The position numbers were made by a program, and so were the translations under genes. 40,615 nt of DNA from a virus. The stretch is from IMG/VR virus record IMGVR_UViG_3300023174_002899, positions 1-40,615 of that record; one strand, given 5' to 3'. The notes below the pieces were generated by a model that searched no databases, had not been told where the DNA came from, and saw only the letters and a program-made list of their open reading frames with translations. Below are positions 8,311-16,858 of this stretch, piece by piece; position 1 is the stretch's first letter, and every line of letters begins with the position of its first letter.

Positions 8311-8836
8311 AAAAGATTTAGTAGATCACCTAGACCAGGTTAATACTGTCGTAACTGAATACTTAAAAGGCAATGACCCAACAGTTATATCTAAAGAACT
8401 TGATATTCCACGCACTCGTGTTGTTCAATTAATTAATGAGTGGAAGGTTATGGCTTCTGCAAATGATGCTATTCGTGCTCGTGCAAAAGAAGCATTAGTT
8501 GGTGCAGACACACATTATACTAAACTTATTACAAAAGCATATGAAGTTATTGATGAATCAAGTTTGACAAGTAATCTTAGTGCAAAAACTGCAGGAATAA
8601 AACTAGTAATGGATATTGAATCTAAAAGAATTGATATGTTACAAAAGGCTGGACTGCTTGAAAATAAAGAACTTGCAGAAGAGATGATTGAGATTGAACG
8701 CAGACAAGAAGTTCTTGTTGGAATACTTAGAGATATTGCATCATCACACCCAGAAGTTCGTGATATTATTATGCAAAGGCTTTCGGCTATTGCTAAAGAA
8801 GGCGAAGTGATTACAGTTGTCCACGATGTTCAATGA
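8300..8836 (+). CDS. Terminase small subunit-like protein
   Basis: 178 residues, almost entirely helical. Residues about 25-50 form a helix-turn-helix (DPTVISKELDIPRTRVVQLI), followed by long helices ending in a short beta-like tail. This is the expected build of a small terminase: an N-terminal DNA-binding domain and a helical oligomerisation core. Its end overlaps the start of the large terminase gene, the usual phage order. Assignment rests on HTH plus position. Confidence 0.7.
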   Translation: MSTEKDLVDHLDQVNTVVTEYLKGNDPTVISKELDIPRTRVVQLINEWKVMASANDAIRARAKEALVGADTHYTKLITKAYEVIDESSLTSNLSAKTAGIKLVMDIESKRIDMLQKAGLLENKELAEEMIEIERRQEVLVGILRDIASSHPEVRDIIMQRLSAIAKEGEVITVVHDVQ

Positions 8837-10598
8837 TTTTTTTGAAGTTCTTAAAGAGAATCACTTTGTTGAAAAACCAGTTGATGCAAAAACATTTGTT
8901 GAGTCTCTAGAATATTTAGGTCAGCCACAACTATCTTCAGTTCAATATGACATTGTTGAAGCAATGAGCCAGATTTATCGTAAAGAAGATTTACAAGAAC
9001 TTTATGGAAGCGTAGAAGGATTAAATTATTTTAATAAATATACAAAAAATGAAATTATTCTTCAACTTGGCAAGGGTAGCGGTAAAGATTTCGTATCAAC
9101 AGTAGCCTGTGCATATGTAGTATATAAATTATTATGTCTCAAAGATCCAGCGTCATACTATGGCAAACCATCTGGAGATGCTATAGATATTATTAACGTT
9201 GCCATTAACGCACAACAGGCTAAGAATGTTTTCTTTAAAGGTTTTAAAACTAAGATTGAAAAGTCTCCTTGGTTTGCTGGAAAGTATAATCCAAAAGCAG
9301 ATTCCGTTGAATTTGATAAAGCAATTACTGTTTATTCTGGACACTCAGAAAGAGAATCACACGAAGGTTTAAACTTGTTCATGGCTGTTCTTGATGAAAT
9401 TTCTGGTTTTGCATCTGAAGTTGGTACAGGTAATGAGCAGGGTAAGACTGCAGAAAATATCTATAAAGCATTTCGTGGTACTGTAGATTCTCGTTTTCCT
9501 GATCTTGGCAAGGTAGTTCTTCTTTCATTCCCACGTTATCAAGGTGATTATATTTCTCAAAGATATGATTCCGTTATTGCAGAAAAAGAAACTATAGAAC
9601 GTAGACATAAGTTTATTATTAATGAAGAACTTCCAGAAGGACCAGATAATGAATTTGAAATTCAATGGGAAGAAGACCACATTCTTTCTTACAAAATTCC
9701 AAAAGTTTTAGCACTTAAACGTCCAACATGGGACGTAAACCCTACTCGTAAAATTGATGATTTTAAGATTGCATTTTTAACTGATCTTGGAGATGCAATG
9801 ATGCGTTTTTTATGTACACCAACATATTCATCAGATGCATTTTTTAAACAAAAAGATAAATTAGTAAAATGTATGACAATGGCAAACCCTGTTGATAGTT
9901 TTAAAAGATTCTCAGAAAACTTTAAACCAGACCCAGACAAAGTTTATTATATCCATGCTGACCTTGCACAAAAACACGATAAATGTGCGGTAGCAATTGC
10001 TCACGTAGATAAGTGGGTAAATATTCAGGTAATTAAAGATTATGAACAAGTAGCCCCAATCGTAATAGTAGATGCAGTTGCATGGTGGGAACCAAAATCA
10101 GAAGGACCAGTAAATCTATCTGAGGTTAAGCAATGGATTATTAATCTACGCAGACAAGGGTTTAATATTGGTATTGTGTCTTTTGACCGTTGGCAATCAT
10201 TTGATATTCAGAATGAACTTAAGGCTGTTGGAATAAGAACTGATACTGTTTCTGTTGCTAAAAAACACTATGAAGATTTAGCAATGATGATTTATGAAGA
10301 ACGTGTAGCAATGCCAATGATTCCTTTATTACTTGATGAAATGTCAGAGTTAAAAATAATGAGGGGTAATCGTGTTGATCACCCTAGAAAAAAATCTAAA
10401 GACTTAGCAGACGCTGTATGTGGCGCTGTTTTTGGAGCAATATCACATACACCAAAGGATACTAATCTTGAGATTGATATCCATACCTGGTCTTCCTCTA
10501 CAAGACTTGCAGAGAAGCAGAGGGCTATGGTAGAATTAGATAACAAGGAAATGCCTGAAGATATCAGAGACTTTCTTGATAAATTAAATATAATATAA
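8826..10598 (+). CDS. terL: Terminase large subunit
   Basis: DNA-packaging motor ATPase and nuclease, about 590 residues. The ATPase half shows a Walker A-like LGKGSGKD (about 81-88, Asp where Thr/Ser is usual) and Walker B with catalytic Glu (MAVLDEISGF). The nuclease half has an RNase-H-like YIHADLAQKHDKCA and, late, SKDLADAVCGAV, supplying the metal-binding Asp residues. The ATG at 8826 is chosen; a TTG at 8817 is in frame and slightly better spaced from GAAGG at 8798-8802, so the start may be three codons earlier. No portal gene follows, which is unusual. Confidence 0.92.
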   Translation: MFNDFFEVLKENHFVEKPVDAKTFVESLEYLGQPQLSSVQYDIVEAMSQIYRKEDLQELYGSVEGLNYFNKYTKNEIILQLGKGSGKDFVSTVACAYVVYKLLCLKDPASYYGKPSGDAIDIINVAINAQQAKNVFFKGFKTKIEKSPWFAGKYNPKADSVEFDKAITVYSGHSERESHEGLNLFMAVLDEISGFASEVGTGNEQGKTAENIYKAFRGTVDSRFPDLGKVVLLSFPRYQGDYISQRYDSVIAEKETIERRHKFIINEELPEGPDNEFEIQWEEDHILSYKIPKVLALKRPTWDVNPTRKIDDFKIAFLTDLGDAMMRFLCTPTYSSDAFFKQKDKLVKCMTMANPVDSFKRFSENFKPDPDKVYYIHADLAQKHDKCAVAIAHVDKWVNIQVIKDYEQVAPIVIVDAVAWWEPKSEGPVNLSEVKQWIINLRRQGFNIGIVSFDRWQSFDIQNELKAVGIRTDTVSVAKKHYEDLAMMIYEERVAMPMIPLLLDEMSELKIMRGNRVDHPRKKSKDLADAVCGAVFGAISHTPKDTNLEIDIHTWSSSTRLAEKQRAMVELDNKEMPEDIRDFLDKLNII

Positions 10599-10615
10599 AC
10601 TAAACAAGGAGAAAG

Positions 10616-12226
10616 ATGAATTCATTTAAAAAGATCGCACTTGTTACGGCTGCAGCAGTAGCAAGCACATTTTTTGTTGCAATTCCTCAAGCATCAGCAG
10701 CGGTAACTAACGGATATGTATTATCCGATTCGTTGGCTGCAGGTTCTCGTGGCGTAACAGTATTAACAGACACAACTAAGGCAGAGGCTGGAGTTAATGC
10801 AGTAATTGCACTAACAACAAGTGATACCTTGGCTGCAACTGCAGATGACAATGTATCACTAGAAATTTCTGGTCCTGCAACATTTACTGATTACACAGCA
10901 GCAGGAGCAAATCCTACTGGTGTAACACTTACCAATCTAGGTAAGGCATTTACATTTACTGCTACAACATCATCAGCAGTTTCATTACCAACAAATGTAA
11001 AATTAACTGTTAATGGCTCAGGCACAATTACAGTAACTCAAAAGAAAAAAGTTGGAGCAGCAATTTCTGTTATTGATATCAAGACAATTTATGCTGGAAC
11101 TGTTGCAAAGACAGATATTCTTTCTGTAGCAAACAGTTTTGGTCGTGTCCAAGATACATCAACACAAGGAACTCTTGCATCTAGCGTAGACGTTACTGGA
11201 TCAACAACAGTTGTAAATGGTGGAACAGGATATGTAAACGTTCTTGCAAAAGACGGATATGATGCCACACTTGCAACTAATGGTGTTCTACAAGCATCCG
11301 CTACAGGTGGAGCAGTTGTTGCATGGGACGGTGCTCCAAGCACACAGGTTTCATTTGCTGTAAAGAACGGCGTAGGTGGTGTTCTTCACATTAAACAGGG
11401 TACTGCTAATGAGAACAAGCCAGTTGCAACAACAATCACAGTTTCATACAATGGAACAGTATTAACAACTAAGTCAATTACATTTACTGGACAGGCTGCA
11501 TCTATTGTAGTTTCTGGTGAAGACATTGCCCAAGCAGGCGGAACACGTACAGGAACATATGACTTTGTAGTCAAGGATGCTTCTGGAAATCAACTTGCTG
11601 GAATCACTCCAACTGCTGATACTGCAAAGTATAATGCACAAATAACTGCTGTTTCTGTTGCTGGAGCATCATCTGCTACAGCAGTACAAACTGGTGGTTG
11701 GACATGTGCTGCTACATCAGGTTCAACAAAAGTACGTATTAAGCATACACTTGCAGATCTAAGCGTAATCTACTCAAATGAGTTTGATGCACGTTGTGGT
11801 CAAGGTGTTAATAAGTACACAGCAGCCTTTGATAAGGCTTCATACGTCCCAGGCGAAATTGCAAAGTTAACTGTATCTGCAACTGACATTTCAGGTGCAA
11901 AAGTTTATGATGCAGCAACACTTGGAACTGGAGTAGCAATCTCTGCTGGTGGAATGACACTAGTTGGAACAGTAACTTCAACAGATACATTTGCAAACGG
12001 ATCAAAGACTTATCAGTTTACCGTTGGTAATAATGCTGGAGCATTTAATGCAGTAGTTGATCTACCTGCATATGTTTCAACAGATTCTGCTAAGGTAGTT
12101 TCATACAAGGTTGCAGAATCAAGTGCTACTGTATCTAATGCTGAAATTTTAAAGATGATCGTTGCACTTATTGCAACAATCAACAAGCAGATTGCAGCAC
12201 TACAGAAGGCACTTCTAAAGAAGTAA
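10616..12226 (+). CDS. Large secreted Ser/Thr/Ala-rich beta protein
   Basis: 536 residues with a clear Sec signal peptide: KK, a hydrophobic core (IALVTAAAVASTFFVAI) and an AxA site (QASA) near residue 28. The mature part is low in charge, rich in Thr, Ala, Gly, Val, and reads as repeated beta-sandwich (Ig/invasin-like) domains. The last 30 residues are an amphipathic helix (EILKMIVALIATINKQ). Such builds occur in actinobacterial S-layer-like proteins. Strong AAGGAGA site, 17 bases after terL, and a hairpin terminator after the stop. Codon use is less AT-biased than around it. It could be a virion fibre that needs export, or a protein placed on the infected cell surface. Confidence 0.85.
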   Translation: MNSFKKIALVTAAAVASTFFVAIPQASAAVTNGYVLSDSLAAGSRGVTVLTDTTKAEAGVNAVIALTTSDTLAATADDNVSLEISGPATFTDYTAAGANPTGVTLTNLGKAFTFTATTSSAVSLPTNVKLTVNGSGTITVTQKKKVGAAISVIDIKTIYAGTVAKTDILSVANSFGRVQDTSTQGTLASSVDVTGSTTVVNGGTGYVNVLAKDGYDATLATNGVLQASATGGAVVAWDGAPSTQVSFAVKNGVGGVLHIKQGTANENKPVATTITVSYNGTVLTTKSITFTGQAASIVVSGEDIAQAGGTRTGTYDFVVKDASGNQLAGITPTADTAKYNAQITAVSVAGASSATAVQTGGWTCAATSGSTKVRIKHTLADLSVIYSNEFDARCGQGVNKYTAAFDKASYVPGEIAKLTVSATDISGAKVYDAATLGTGVAISAGGMTLVGTVTSTDTFANGSKTYQFTVGNNAGAFNAVVDLPAYVSTDSAKVVSYKVAESSATVSNAEILKMIVALIATINKQIAALQKALLKK

Positions 12227-12241
12227 ATTCTTAATAAATTA

Positions 12242-12271
12242 GGGGGCAGATTAATTTCTGCCCTCTTTTTT
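12242..12271 (+). terminator. Rho-independent terminator after the 536-residue secreted protein
   Basis: GGGGGCAGA (12242-12250) pairs with TCTGCCCTC (12257-12265) around a six-base loop, followed by six T. It closes the transcript of the secreted protein and possibly the terminase operon. Confidence 0.9.
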
Positions 12272-12283
12272 ATTACACTTTTG

Positions 12284-12312
12284 TTGTTTAATTAAATAAA
12301 AAATGATATAAT
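12284..12312 (+). promoter_or_regulatory. Promoter for the 842-residue secreted protein
   Basis: TTGTTT (12284-12289), a 17-base spacer, then TGA-TATAAT with the -10 at 12307-12312. It directly follows the terminator, so a new transcript starts here. Predicted start near 12319, with AGGAG at 12332-12336 before the TTG start codon. Confidence 0.8.
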
Positions 12313-12348
12313 TAACCATATAATTAAACATAGGAGTTAGCCCCCAAA

Positions 12349-14877
12349 TTGAGTAACCTAAAACGCAAACTATTAATAGGCTTTGGGGTCGGACTATGTG
12401 TCACAGTTTTTGGAATAATGGCACCAGATCATGCTGGGGCTACAGAAAATCAAGAGCAAGTTATTGTAAGTCCTGCTCAACAGGCAGTTAACTCTGCTCT
12501 TTCTACTGCTGCAACAGAGGTCCAGCAGGCCATTACAGCCACAAACAATGCCTTGATAGAGGTAACAGAAGCACAAACTGAATATTCTCAAGCCCAATCT
12601 GCAACGGCAGAGGTAACATCAAAAATATCTTTGGCCAATACAGAAATAAATAATGTTCAAACCGCTATTAATACTATTAATAATGTTAACTTATCTTTTA
12701 CTCCAATAGATCAAAGTTCTCAGATAGTTCAAGATGCAAAGGCTACAGTAACTAATGCAACTACCGCTATAAATAATATAACAACACAAATAACAGAGGC
12801 TCAGACAGCAATATCTGAAACCGTTGCAGCAAAAACAGAAGCGTCTACAGCACAATCAACTGCACAAACTGAATTAACTCAAGCAAACCTTGCTATTGAT
12901 GCTGCTCAAACAGCAGTCAATAATTTACAAGCCACCATTGGAACAAGCACAAATGTTTTGGCTGGAGTAGATGATGCTGGTATTCGCATGAATCTTCCAT
13001 TTAATTTACAAATGGGTGGCACTTTATATAATAATGTTTATGTTGGATCTAATGCAACCATAACTTTTGGTGTAAATGAAGGAGCAAATTATTATTCAAC
13101 TCCAAATGCTCCATCTGTATCTATAGCAGGATGGGACTGGACAACATGGAGCACAGGAACAGGTATTACTTATGCAACAACTGGTACAAGTTTAGATATT
13201 GCATGGGATGTTAGACCATTTCCACAACAAGATGCTTCAACGCAAATGGTTCAAATTAGATTTAATTCAGATGTAAACCCAACAAACGGTGCATGGATAG
13301 CAAATGTAACTGCAGTTGGACCAATACCAAACCAGGCAAGATTTAATTATAGACAAACAACTGGCGGTGCAATAACTAATATTATAGATACAAATCCTGG
13401 ATCAGGTTTTGCTGGACAAATAAGTCAAGGTGCATCATTTACTCCATATGTAGATCCAAATACATCAACTGTTCAAGCAGCAGTTGATTCAGCCAATGCA
13501 ACCATTACTCAACTTAACCAAAGCCTTTCTCCAGTTGTTGTTCAAAATGCATTAAATACTTCTGCAATAAATAATATTAACACAACATCATTAAGTAATA
13601 CTGTTAATTCTGCGGTATCAACAAAAAATACTTTACAAGCAACATTAAATACAAGAGCAACTACGCTAACTACTGCTATTAATAATAACATTCCAACACC
13701 TGCCCCAATACTTGCAGAGCCTATTATTGAAGGAACAACAGTTACTATTACCCCAGAACTACCAGTTGGGTTTACTCCTAATACATGGTTTTATCAGGTT
13801 ATTGCTAATGATCCAACAGCAGAAAATCCCTATGCTGGACAAACATTAAATACAGATGGTGCTCCAAGTTCTATTCAATTAACTGGTTTAACAGAAGGTG
13901 CTACATATACTATTAGAATTGCTAACTGGTCTGGACCTATAAGTAATTATACTGAGACTGTTGTTTCAATACCTGCTTTACAAAGTGCAAATTTAAGTGG
14001 TGGAGGAATATCACAACCACCAGCAGAACAACCACCAGCAGAACAGCCACCTGCAGAAGAACCACCTGCCTTAGAACCACCTGCCTTAGAACCACCTGCA
14101 GAAGAGACTCCTGCTGTTGAGCCTCCAGCAGAAGAGCCACCAATGCCAGTTGAAGAGCCTCCTGCACCAGCAGAAGAAGCACCAATGACAGTTGAAGAAG
14201 TTATTGCTATAGTAGAAAATCTTGTTGCAGATGGTAATTTAACAGCAGCAGATGCTGAAGCGGTATTAGATGCTTTAATGGCAGATGGAGAAATTACATC
14301 ATCTGAAATAAATACATTAACTGATCAATTAATATCAGATGGAACTTTAAGTGCTAACGAATCAGCATTAATTGTAGACGCACTCAACGCTGATGGACAA
14401 ATTACAAATGCAGAAGTAAATAATTTATCAGATGCATTGACTGCAGATGGAACATTTACCCTAGCAGAAAAAGATTTGGTTGCAGAAGTTTTGATTGCAT
14501 CAGCAGATGGTGAGCCAGTTACTGCAGCAAATATAGAAGCAGCGGGACTTGAATATCGTGATCTTCCACCACAAATTCCAGTAGAAGTTAGAGAAGATTT
14601 AAATGGAAATCCTGTTGTTATTACAGCAGAGGTAGCATCAGCCCTTCTTACCCTTGAGTCTCCTGCTGCTTTGGTAGGAGCAATCGCTGGATGTTTTAAT
14701 CCAGATGAGGCTATTGAAGGCTTAACAGAAAAACAAAAATGTGAGGTATTCTTAGCATTAGCAAGTATTGGTGCTGATATGTCTCCACAAGAAAGACAAA
14801 AGGCTAAAGAAGTCCTTGTAGCAGCAGTGCTAGTTGGACAGGTCATAGTTGGTAGTGCAATGATAAGGAGAAGATAA
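12349..14877 (+). CDS. Large secreted multidomain surface protein with Pro-rich linker and C-terminal membrane helix
   Basis: 842 residues, TTG start at 12349; the next ATG (12418) would destroy the signal peptide. Order: signal peptide (about 1-32, ending HAGA), a long Ala/Thr/Gln/Asn-rich coiled coil (about 35-200), a beta domain with aromatic patches (GWDWTTWSTG, about 205-350), more coiled coil, a fibronectin-III-like domain (about 455-545), a PPAEQ/PPAEE proline-rich linker, then repeated units of about 18-19 residues with DG-rich turns (ADGNLT, ADGEIT, SDGTLS, ADGQIT, ADGTFT) resembling EF-hand or dockerin-type loops, and a hydrophobic C-terminal helix ending RRR. It looks like an envelope-anchored adhesin or fibre. 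Phage-borne proteins of this type are unusual. Confidence 0.85.
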   Translation: MSNLKRKLLIGFGVGLCVTVFGIMAPDHAGATENQEQVIVSPAQQAVNSALSTAATEVQQAITATNNALIEVTEAQTEYSQAQSATAEVTSKISLANTEINNVQTAINTINNVNLSFTPIDQSSQIVQDAKATVTNATTAINNITTQITEAQTAISETVAAKTEASTAQSTAQTELTQANLAIDAAQTAVNNLQATIGTSTNVLAGVDDAGIRMNLPFNLQMGGTLYNNVYVGSNATITFGVNEGANYYSTPNAPSVSIAGWDWTTWSTGTGITYATTGTSLDIAWDVRPFPQQDASTQMVQIRFNSDVNPTNGAWIANVTAVGPIPNQARFNYRQTTGGAITNIIDTNPGSGFAGQISQGASFTPYVDPNTSTVQAAVDSANATITQLNQSLSPVVVQNALNTSAINNINTTSLSNTVNSAVSTKNTLQATLNTRATTLTTAINNNIPTPAPILAEPIIEGTTVTITPELPVGFTPNTWFYQVIANDPTAENPYAGQTLNTDGAPSSIQLTGLTEGATYTIRIANWSGPISNYTETVVSIPALQSANLSGGGISQPPAEQPPAEQPPAEEPPALEPPALEPPAEETPAVEPPAEEPPMPVEEPPAPAEEAPMTVEEVIAIVENLVADGNLTAADAEAVLDALMADGEITSSEINTLTDQLISDGTLSANESALIVDALNADGQITNAEVNNLSDALTADGTFTLAEKDLVAEVLIASADGEPVTAANIEAAGLEYRDLPPQIPVEVREDLNGNPVVITAEVASALLTLESPAALVGAIAGCFNPDEAIEGLTEKQKCEVFLALASIGADMSPQERQKAKEVLVAAVLVGQVIVGSAMIRRR

Positions 14878-15053
14878 TGAACTGGTTAAAGAAAAGAATC
14901 ATGGCGATTCTAAGTGAAAACTTTACATTTCTAGGCTTCTTTGTAGCGTGGGTAGTTTTAGAGGGTAGTGCAAAGACAGTAGTAGGATATGTAACTTTAG
15001 CATCAATCGCTTTATGGTTTATGACCATTGGCATTCGTGAAGACGAAGAGTAA
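14877..15053 (+). CDS. Small membrane protein
   Basis: 58 residues with two hydrophobic segments: FTFLGFFVAWVVL (about 16-28) and VVGYVTLASIALWFMTIGI (about 35-53), a basic N-terminus and an acidic tail (REDEE). It starts in a TAATG overlap with the surface protein, after an AAGGAGA site. Next to a lipoprotein, another membrane protein and the endolysin, it could be a holin or spanin-type lysis partner; that is inferred from position and topology. Confidence 0.7.
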   Translation: MNWLKKRIMAILSENFTFLGFFVAWVVLEGSAKTVVGYVTLASIALWFMTIGIREDEE

Positions 15054-15061
15054 TAGTATAG

Positions 15062-15067
15062 TATAAT
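15062..15067 (+). promoter_or_regulatory. -10-like TATAAT before the lipoprotein gene
   Basis: TATAAT lies seven bases before the ATG at 15075, so transcription would begin at or next to the start codon. No recognisable -35 is present, so this is weaker than the other promoters. Confidence 0.4.
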
Positions 15068-15074
15068 AAAGGTT

Positions 15075-15272
15075 ATGAAAACCATTCGTAACCTACTAGT
15101 TATATCACTATTAGCCCTATCCTTGACTGGATGTGCTAATAAGTATCGTTATGAATGTCAAGATCCAGTAAACTGGAATAAAGAATCATGTAATCCACCA
15201 ACTTGTTTGGGGTATGGAGAATGCCTAAACGATATTTATGGTTATGATCCAAGAGAGGTAACAACAAAATGA
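15075..15272 (+). CDS. Small Cys-rich lipoprotein
   Basis: 65 residues. A lipoprotein signal peptide (MKTIRNLLVIS...) ends in the lipobox LTGC, so Cys20 would be lipidated. The short mature part has five more Cys (YECQDPVNW, ESCNPPTC, GYGEC). I recall similar YxCQDPxNW...PPxC lipoproteins in T4-like marine phages near lysis genes. A role in envelope disruption or superinfection exclusion is possible. It overlaps the next ATG by four bases (ATGA). Confidence 0.75.
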   Translation: MKTIRNLLVISLLALSLTGCANKYRYECQDPVNWNKESCNPPTCLGYGECLNDIYGYDPREVTTK

Positions 15273-15673
15273 GAGAAAAATATACTACAGAACAGTTAGA
15301 AGCAAGATTAAAATTTTTTCTTGGACTAACATTAGGAGCAATTTTATTATTTACAACAATGGGTATTTTATATGCCCTTGTTTTTGTAACTCAACCACTT
15401 GGCAGTGTGTCAGAAAACGATAAAATGTTCTTCAACGTTTTGTCATCTGTGGCAACATTTATTACTGGAACACTTGCTGGTATCTTGATTGGCAGAGATG
15501 GTGCTAAAGATGTAATGGCTGCACAGATAGCAAATAAAGAAACAGATGCTAAAAATATGCAAGCAGATAAAAAATTAGAAGCAGAAATTGATGCAACTAC
15601 AGCACGTTTAGCAGCAAAGCCAGACGGACAAATGCCAGAAGAACAACCAGTTGATACAAATTGGGATAAATAA
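15269..15673 (+). CDS. Membrane protein with coiled-coil tail, holin candidate
   Basis: 134 residues. Two transmembrane segments: LKFFLGLTLGAILLFTTMGI... (about 14-40) and VLSSVATFITGTLAGILIG (about 53-72), then a charged helical tail predicted as coiled coil (ANKETDAKNMQADKKLEAEID). It lies between the lipoprotein and the CHAP endolysin, the place where a holin is expected. Holin function is inferred. Confidence 0.68.
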   Translation: MREKYTTEQLEARLKFFLGLTLGAILLFTTMGILYALVFVTQPLGSVSENDKMFFNVLSSVATFITGTLAGILIGRDGAKDVMAAQIANKETDAKNMQADKKLEAEIDATTARLAAKPDGQMPEEQPVDTNWDK

Positions 15674-15675
15674 AA

Positions 15676-16254
15676 ATGGCAGAACAAGGTACAGCAGAAC
15701 GTTTAATTGAGGTTGCAAATGCAGAACTAGGAACTATTGAAGGTCCTAAAGACAATGAAACTAAGTATGGTGCATTTACTAAGGCTAACTTTCAGCCTTG
15801 GTGTGGATCATTTGTTATGTGGTGTGCAAACGAAGCAGGTGTAAAGGTTCCTAATACTGTTTATACTCCAGGTGGTGCACAAGCATTTAAAAAGTCTGGT
15901 GCTTGGATTGATGGAGACGTAGCAGATCCAGAACCAGGAGATATTGCATATTTTGATTTTCCATCAGATGGCGTTGATAGAATTTCACATGTTGGAATTG
16001 TTATTAAAGATAATGAAGATGGAACTGTATGGTGCATTGAAGGAAATACAAGTCCAGATAAAAAAGGTAGCCAAAGAAATGGTGGGCAGGTTTCAAAGAA
16101 ACTTCGTGCATTTAAAAAGAATAAGGCTGGAGAAATGATTTCTATTGTAGGTTTTGGTCGTCCAAAATTTGGAGTTTCTACCACAAAAAGTACTGTTAAA
16201 AAATCTCAAAATATAGCAAAAACTTGCCCATCCTGCGGTCAAAATATAAAATAA
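15676..16254 (+). CDS. CHAP-domain endolysin
   Basis: 192 residues. The CHAP (Cys/His amidohydrolase/peptidase) motifs are visible: Cys43 in QPWCGSFVMW, His105 in ISHVGIVI, and IEGNTS (Glu122, Asn124). It would cleave peptidoglycan peptide bonds at lysis. There is no signal peptide, so it would need a holin, for which the preceding two-span membrane protein is a candidate. After the CHAP domain a basic linker leads to a C-terminal CPSCGQNIK knuckle, an unusual single zinc half-site that could pair between two chains. The ATG follows two bases after the previous stop. Confidence 0.88.
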   Translation: MAEQGTAERLIEVANAELGTIEGPKDNETKYGAFTKANFQPWCGSFVMWCANEAGVKVPNTVYTPGGAQAFKKSGAWIDGDVADPEPGDIAYFDFPSDGVDRISHVGIVIKDNEDGTVWCIEGNTSPDKKGSQRNGGQVSKKLRAFKKNKAGEMISIVGFGRPKFGVSTTKSTVKKSQNIAKTCPSCGQNIK

Positions 16255-16259
16255 CCTGC

Positions 16260-16288
16260 TTGACCTGCTAAAGTTTTGCTGGTATACT
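16260..16288 (+). promoter_or_regulatory. Strong sigma70-type promoter before the Ntn hydrolase
   Basis: TTGACC (16260-16265), 17-base spacer, TGG-TATACT (-10 at 16283-16288). Start near 16295; GGAGGGG at 16305-16311 is the ribosome site for the ATG at 16319. This is one of the best promoters in the window. Confidence 0.88.
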
Positions 16289-16318
16289 AAATATACCGCA
16301 TTCTGGAGGGGTATTCTT

Positions 16319-16843
16319 ATGACTTGTATTGCCGTAGTTCGCCATGAAGATAAGATATATATGGCTGGTGATCGTGGTGCTAGCGATGATGGAACTATAT
16401 TAGCACTTGATGCTCCAAAGGTTTGGAAGATTGGTCCATATTTAATTGGTTATGCTGGCTCAATGGACGGAGAAAGAATCCGTTATAACTTTAAGCCAAG
16501 TGTTCCAAATATCAAAGATATAGATAAATTTATGCAAACTAGATTTATTAGAGAACTTAGAGAATTTTATAATGATTTTTGGGTTGATACATCAAAAGAA
16601 GGCGATCTTGGTTTGATTATTGCTGTTCGTGGACAAATTTACGAACACAGCGCTGTAGATATGTCTTTATCTAAATACACAGTTGACTATTTAGCAATGG
16701 GTTCTGGGGCAGAGTATGCATATGGAGTGTTGTATGCAACAGATAAACAAAAAAATGCAAGGAATAGAGTTGTATCTGCAGTAAATGCAGCAATCAAATT
16801 TAATCCGTCGTGCATGGGTCCAGTTGACGTAGTAAGCATTTAA
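16319..16843 (+). CDS. Proteasome-beta/HslV-like Ntn hydrolase
   Basis: 174 residues. After removal of Met the protein begins TCIAVV, and counting from that Thr gives Thr1, Asp17 (in AGDRGAS) and Lys33 (in APKVWKIG), exactly the proteasome beta triad positions. The GYAGSMDG turn matches the conserved AGS loop. There is no propeptide, as in HslV. It would therefore be an N-terminal-nucleophile hydrolase, possibly assembling into a small protease ring; no ATPase partner is in the window. Alternatives are an Ntn amidase or an inactive structural relative. It has its own strong promoter and ribosome site. Confidence 0.78.
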   Translation: MTCIAVVRHEDKIYMAGDRGASDDGTILALDAPKVWKIGPYLIGYAGSMDGERIRYNFKPSVPNIKDIDKFMQTRFIRELREFYNDFWVDTSKEGDLGLIIAVRGQIYEHSAVDMSLSKYTVDYLAMGSGAEYAYGVLYATDKQKNARNRVVSAVNAAIKFNPSCMGPVDVVSI

Positions 16844-16852
16844 GGCTATACT
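16824..16852 (+). promoter_or_regulatory. Leaderless-type promoter inside the end of the Ntn hydrolase gene
   Basis: TTGACG (16824-16829), 17-base spacer, TATACT (16847-16852), then six bases to the ATG at 16859. Transcription would start on the A of the ATG. The gene has no Shine-Dalgarno sequence, which agrees with leaderless translation. Confidence 0.75.
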
Positions 16853-16858
16853 TATAAT

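Noticed and set aside
11089-11574. Two minus-strand ORFs under the 536-residue protein
   Set aside because: Antisense shadows; no start signals, no domain sense.
13937-14185. Minus-strand ORF rich in Leu and Val
   Set aside because: It is the antisense of the Pro-rich linker of the 842-residue protein; the Leu/Val runs arise from repeated Pro/Ala/Glu codons.
14325-14846. 173-residue minus-strand ORF
   Set aside because: Lies fully inside the secreted-protein gene in antisense, Ser/Ala-rich without motifs or ribosome site; a shadow of biased codons.
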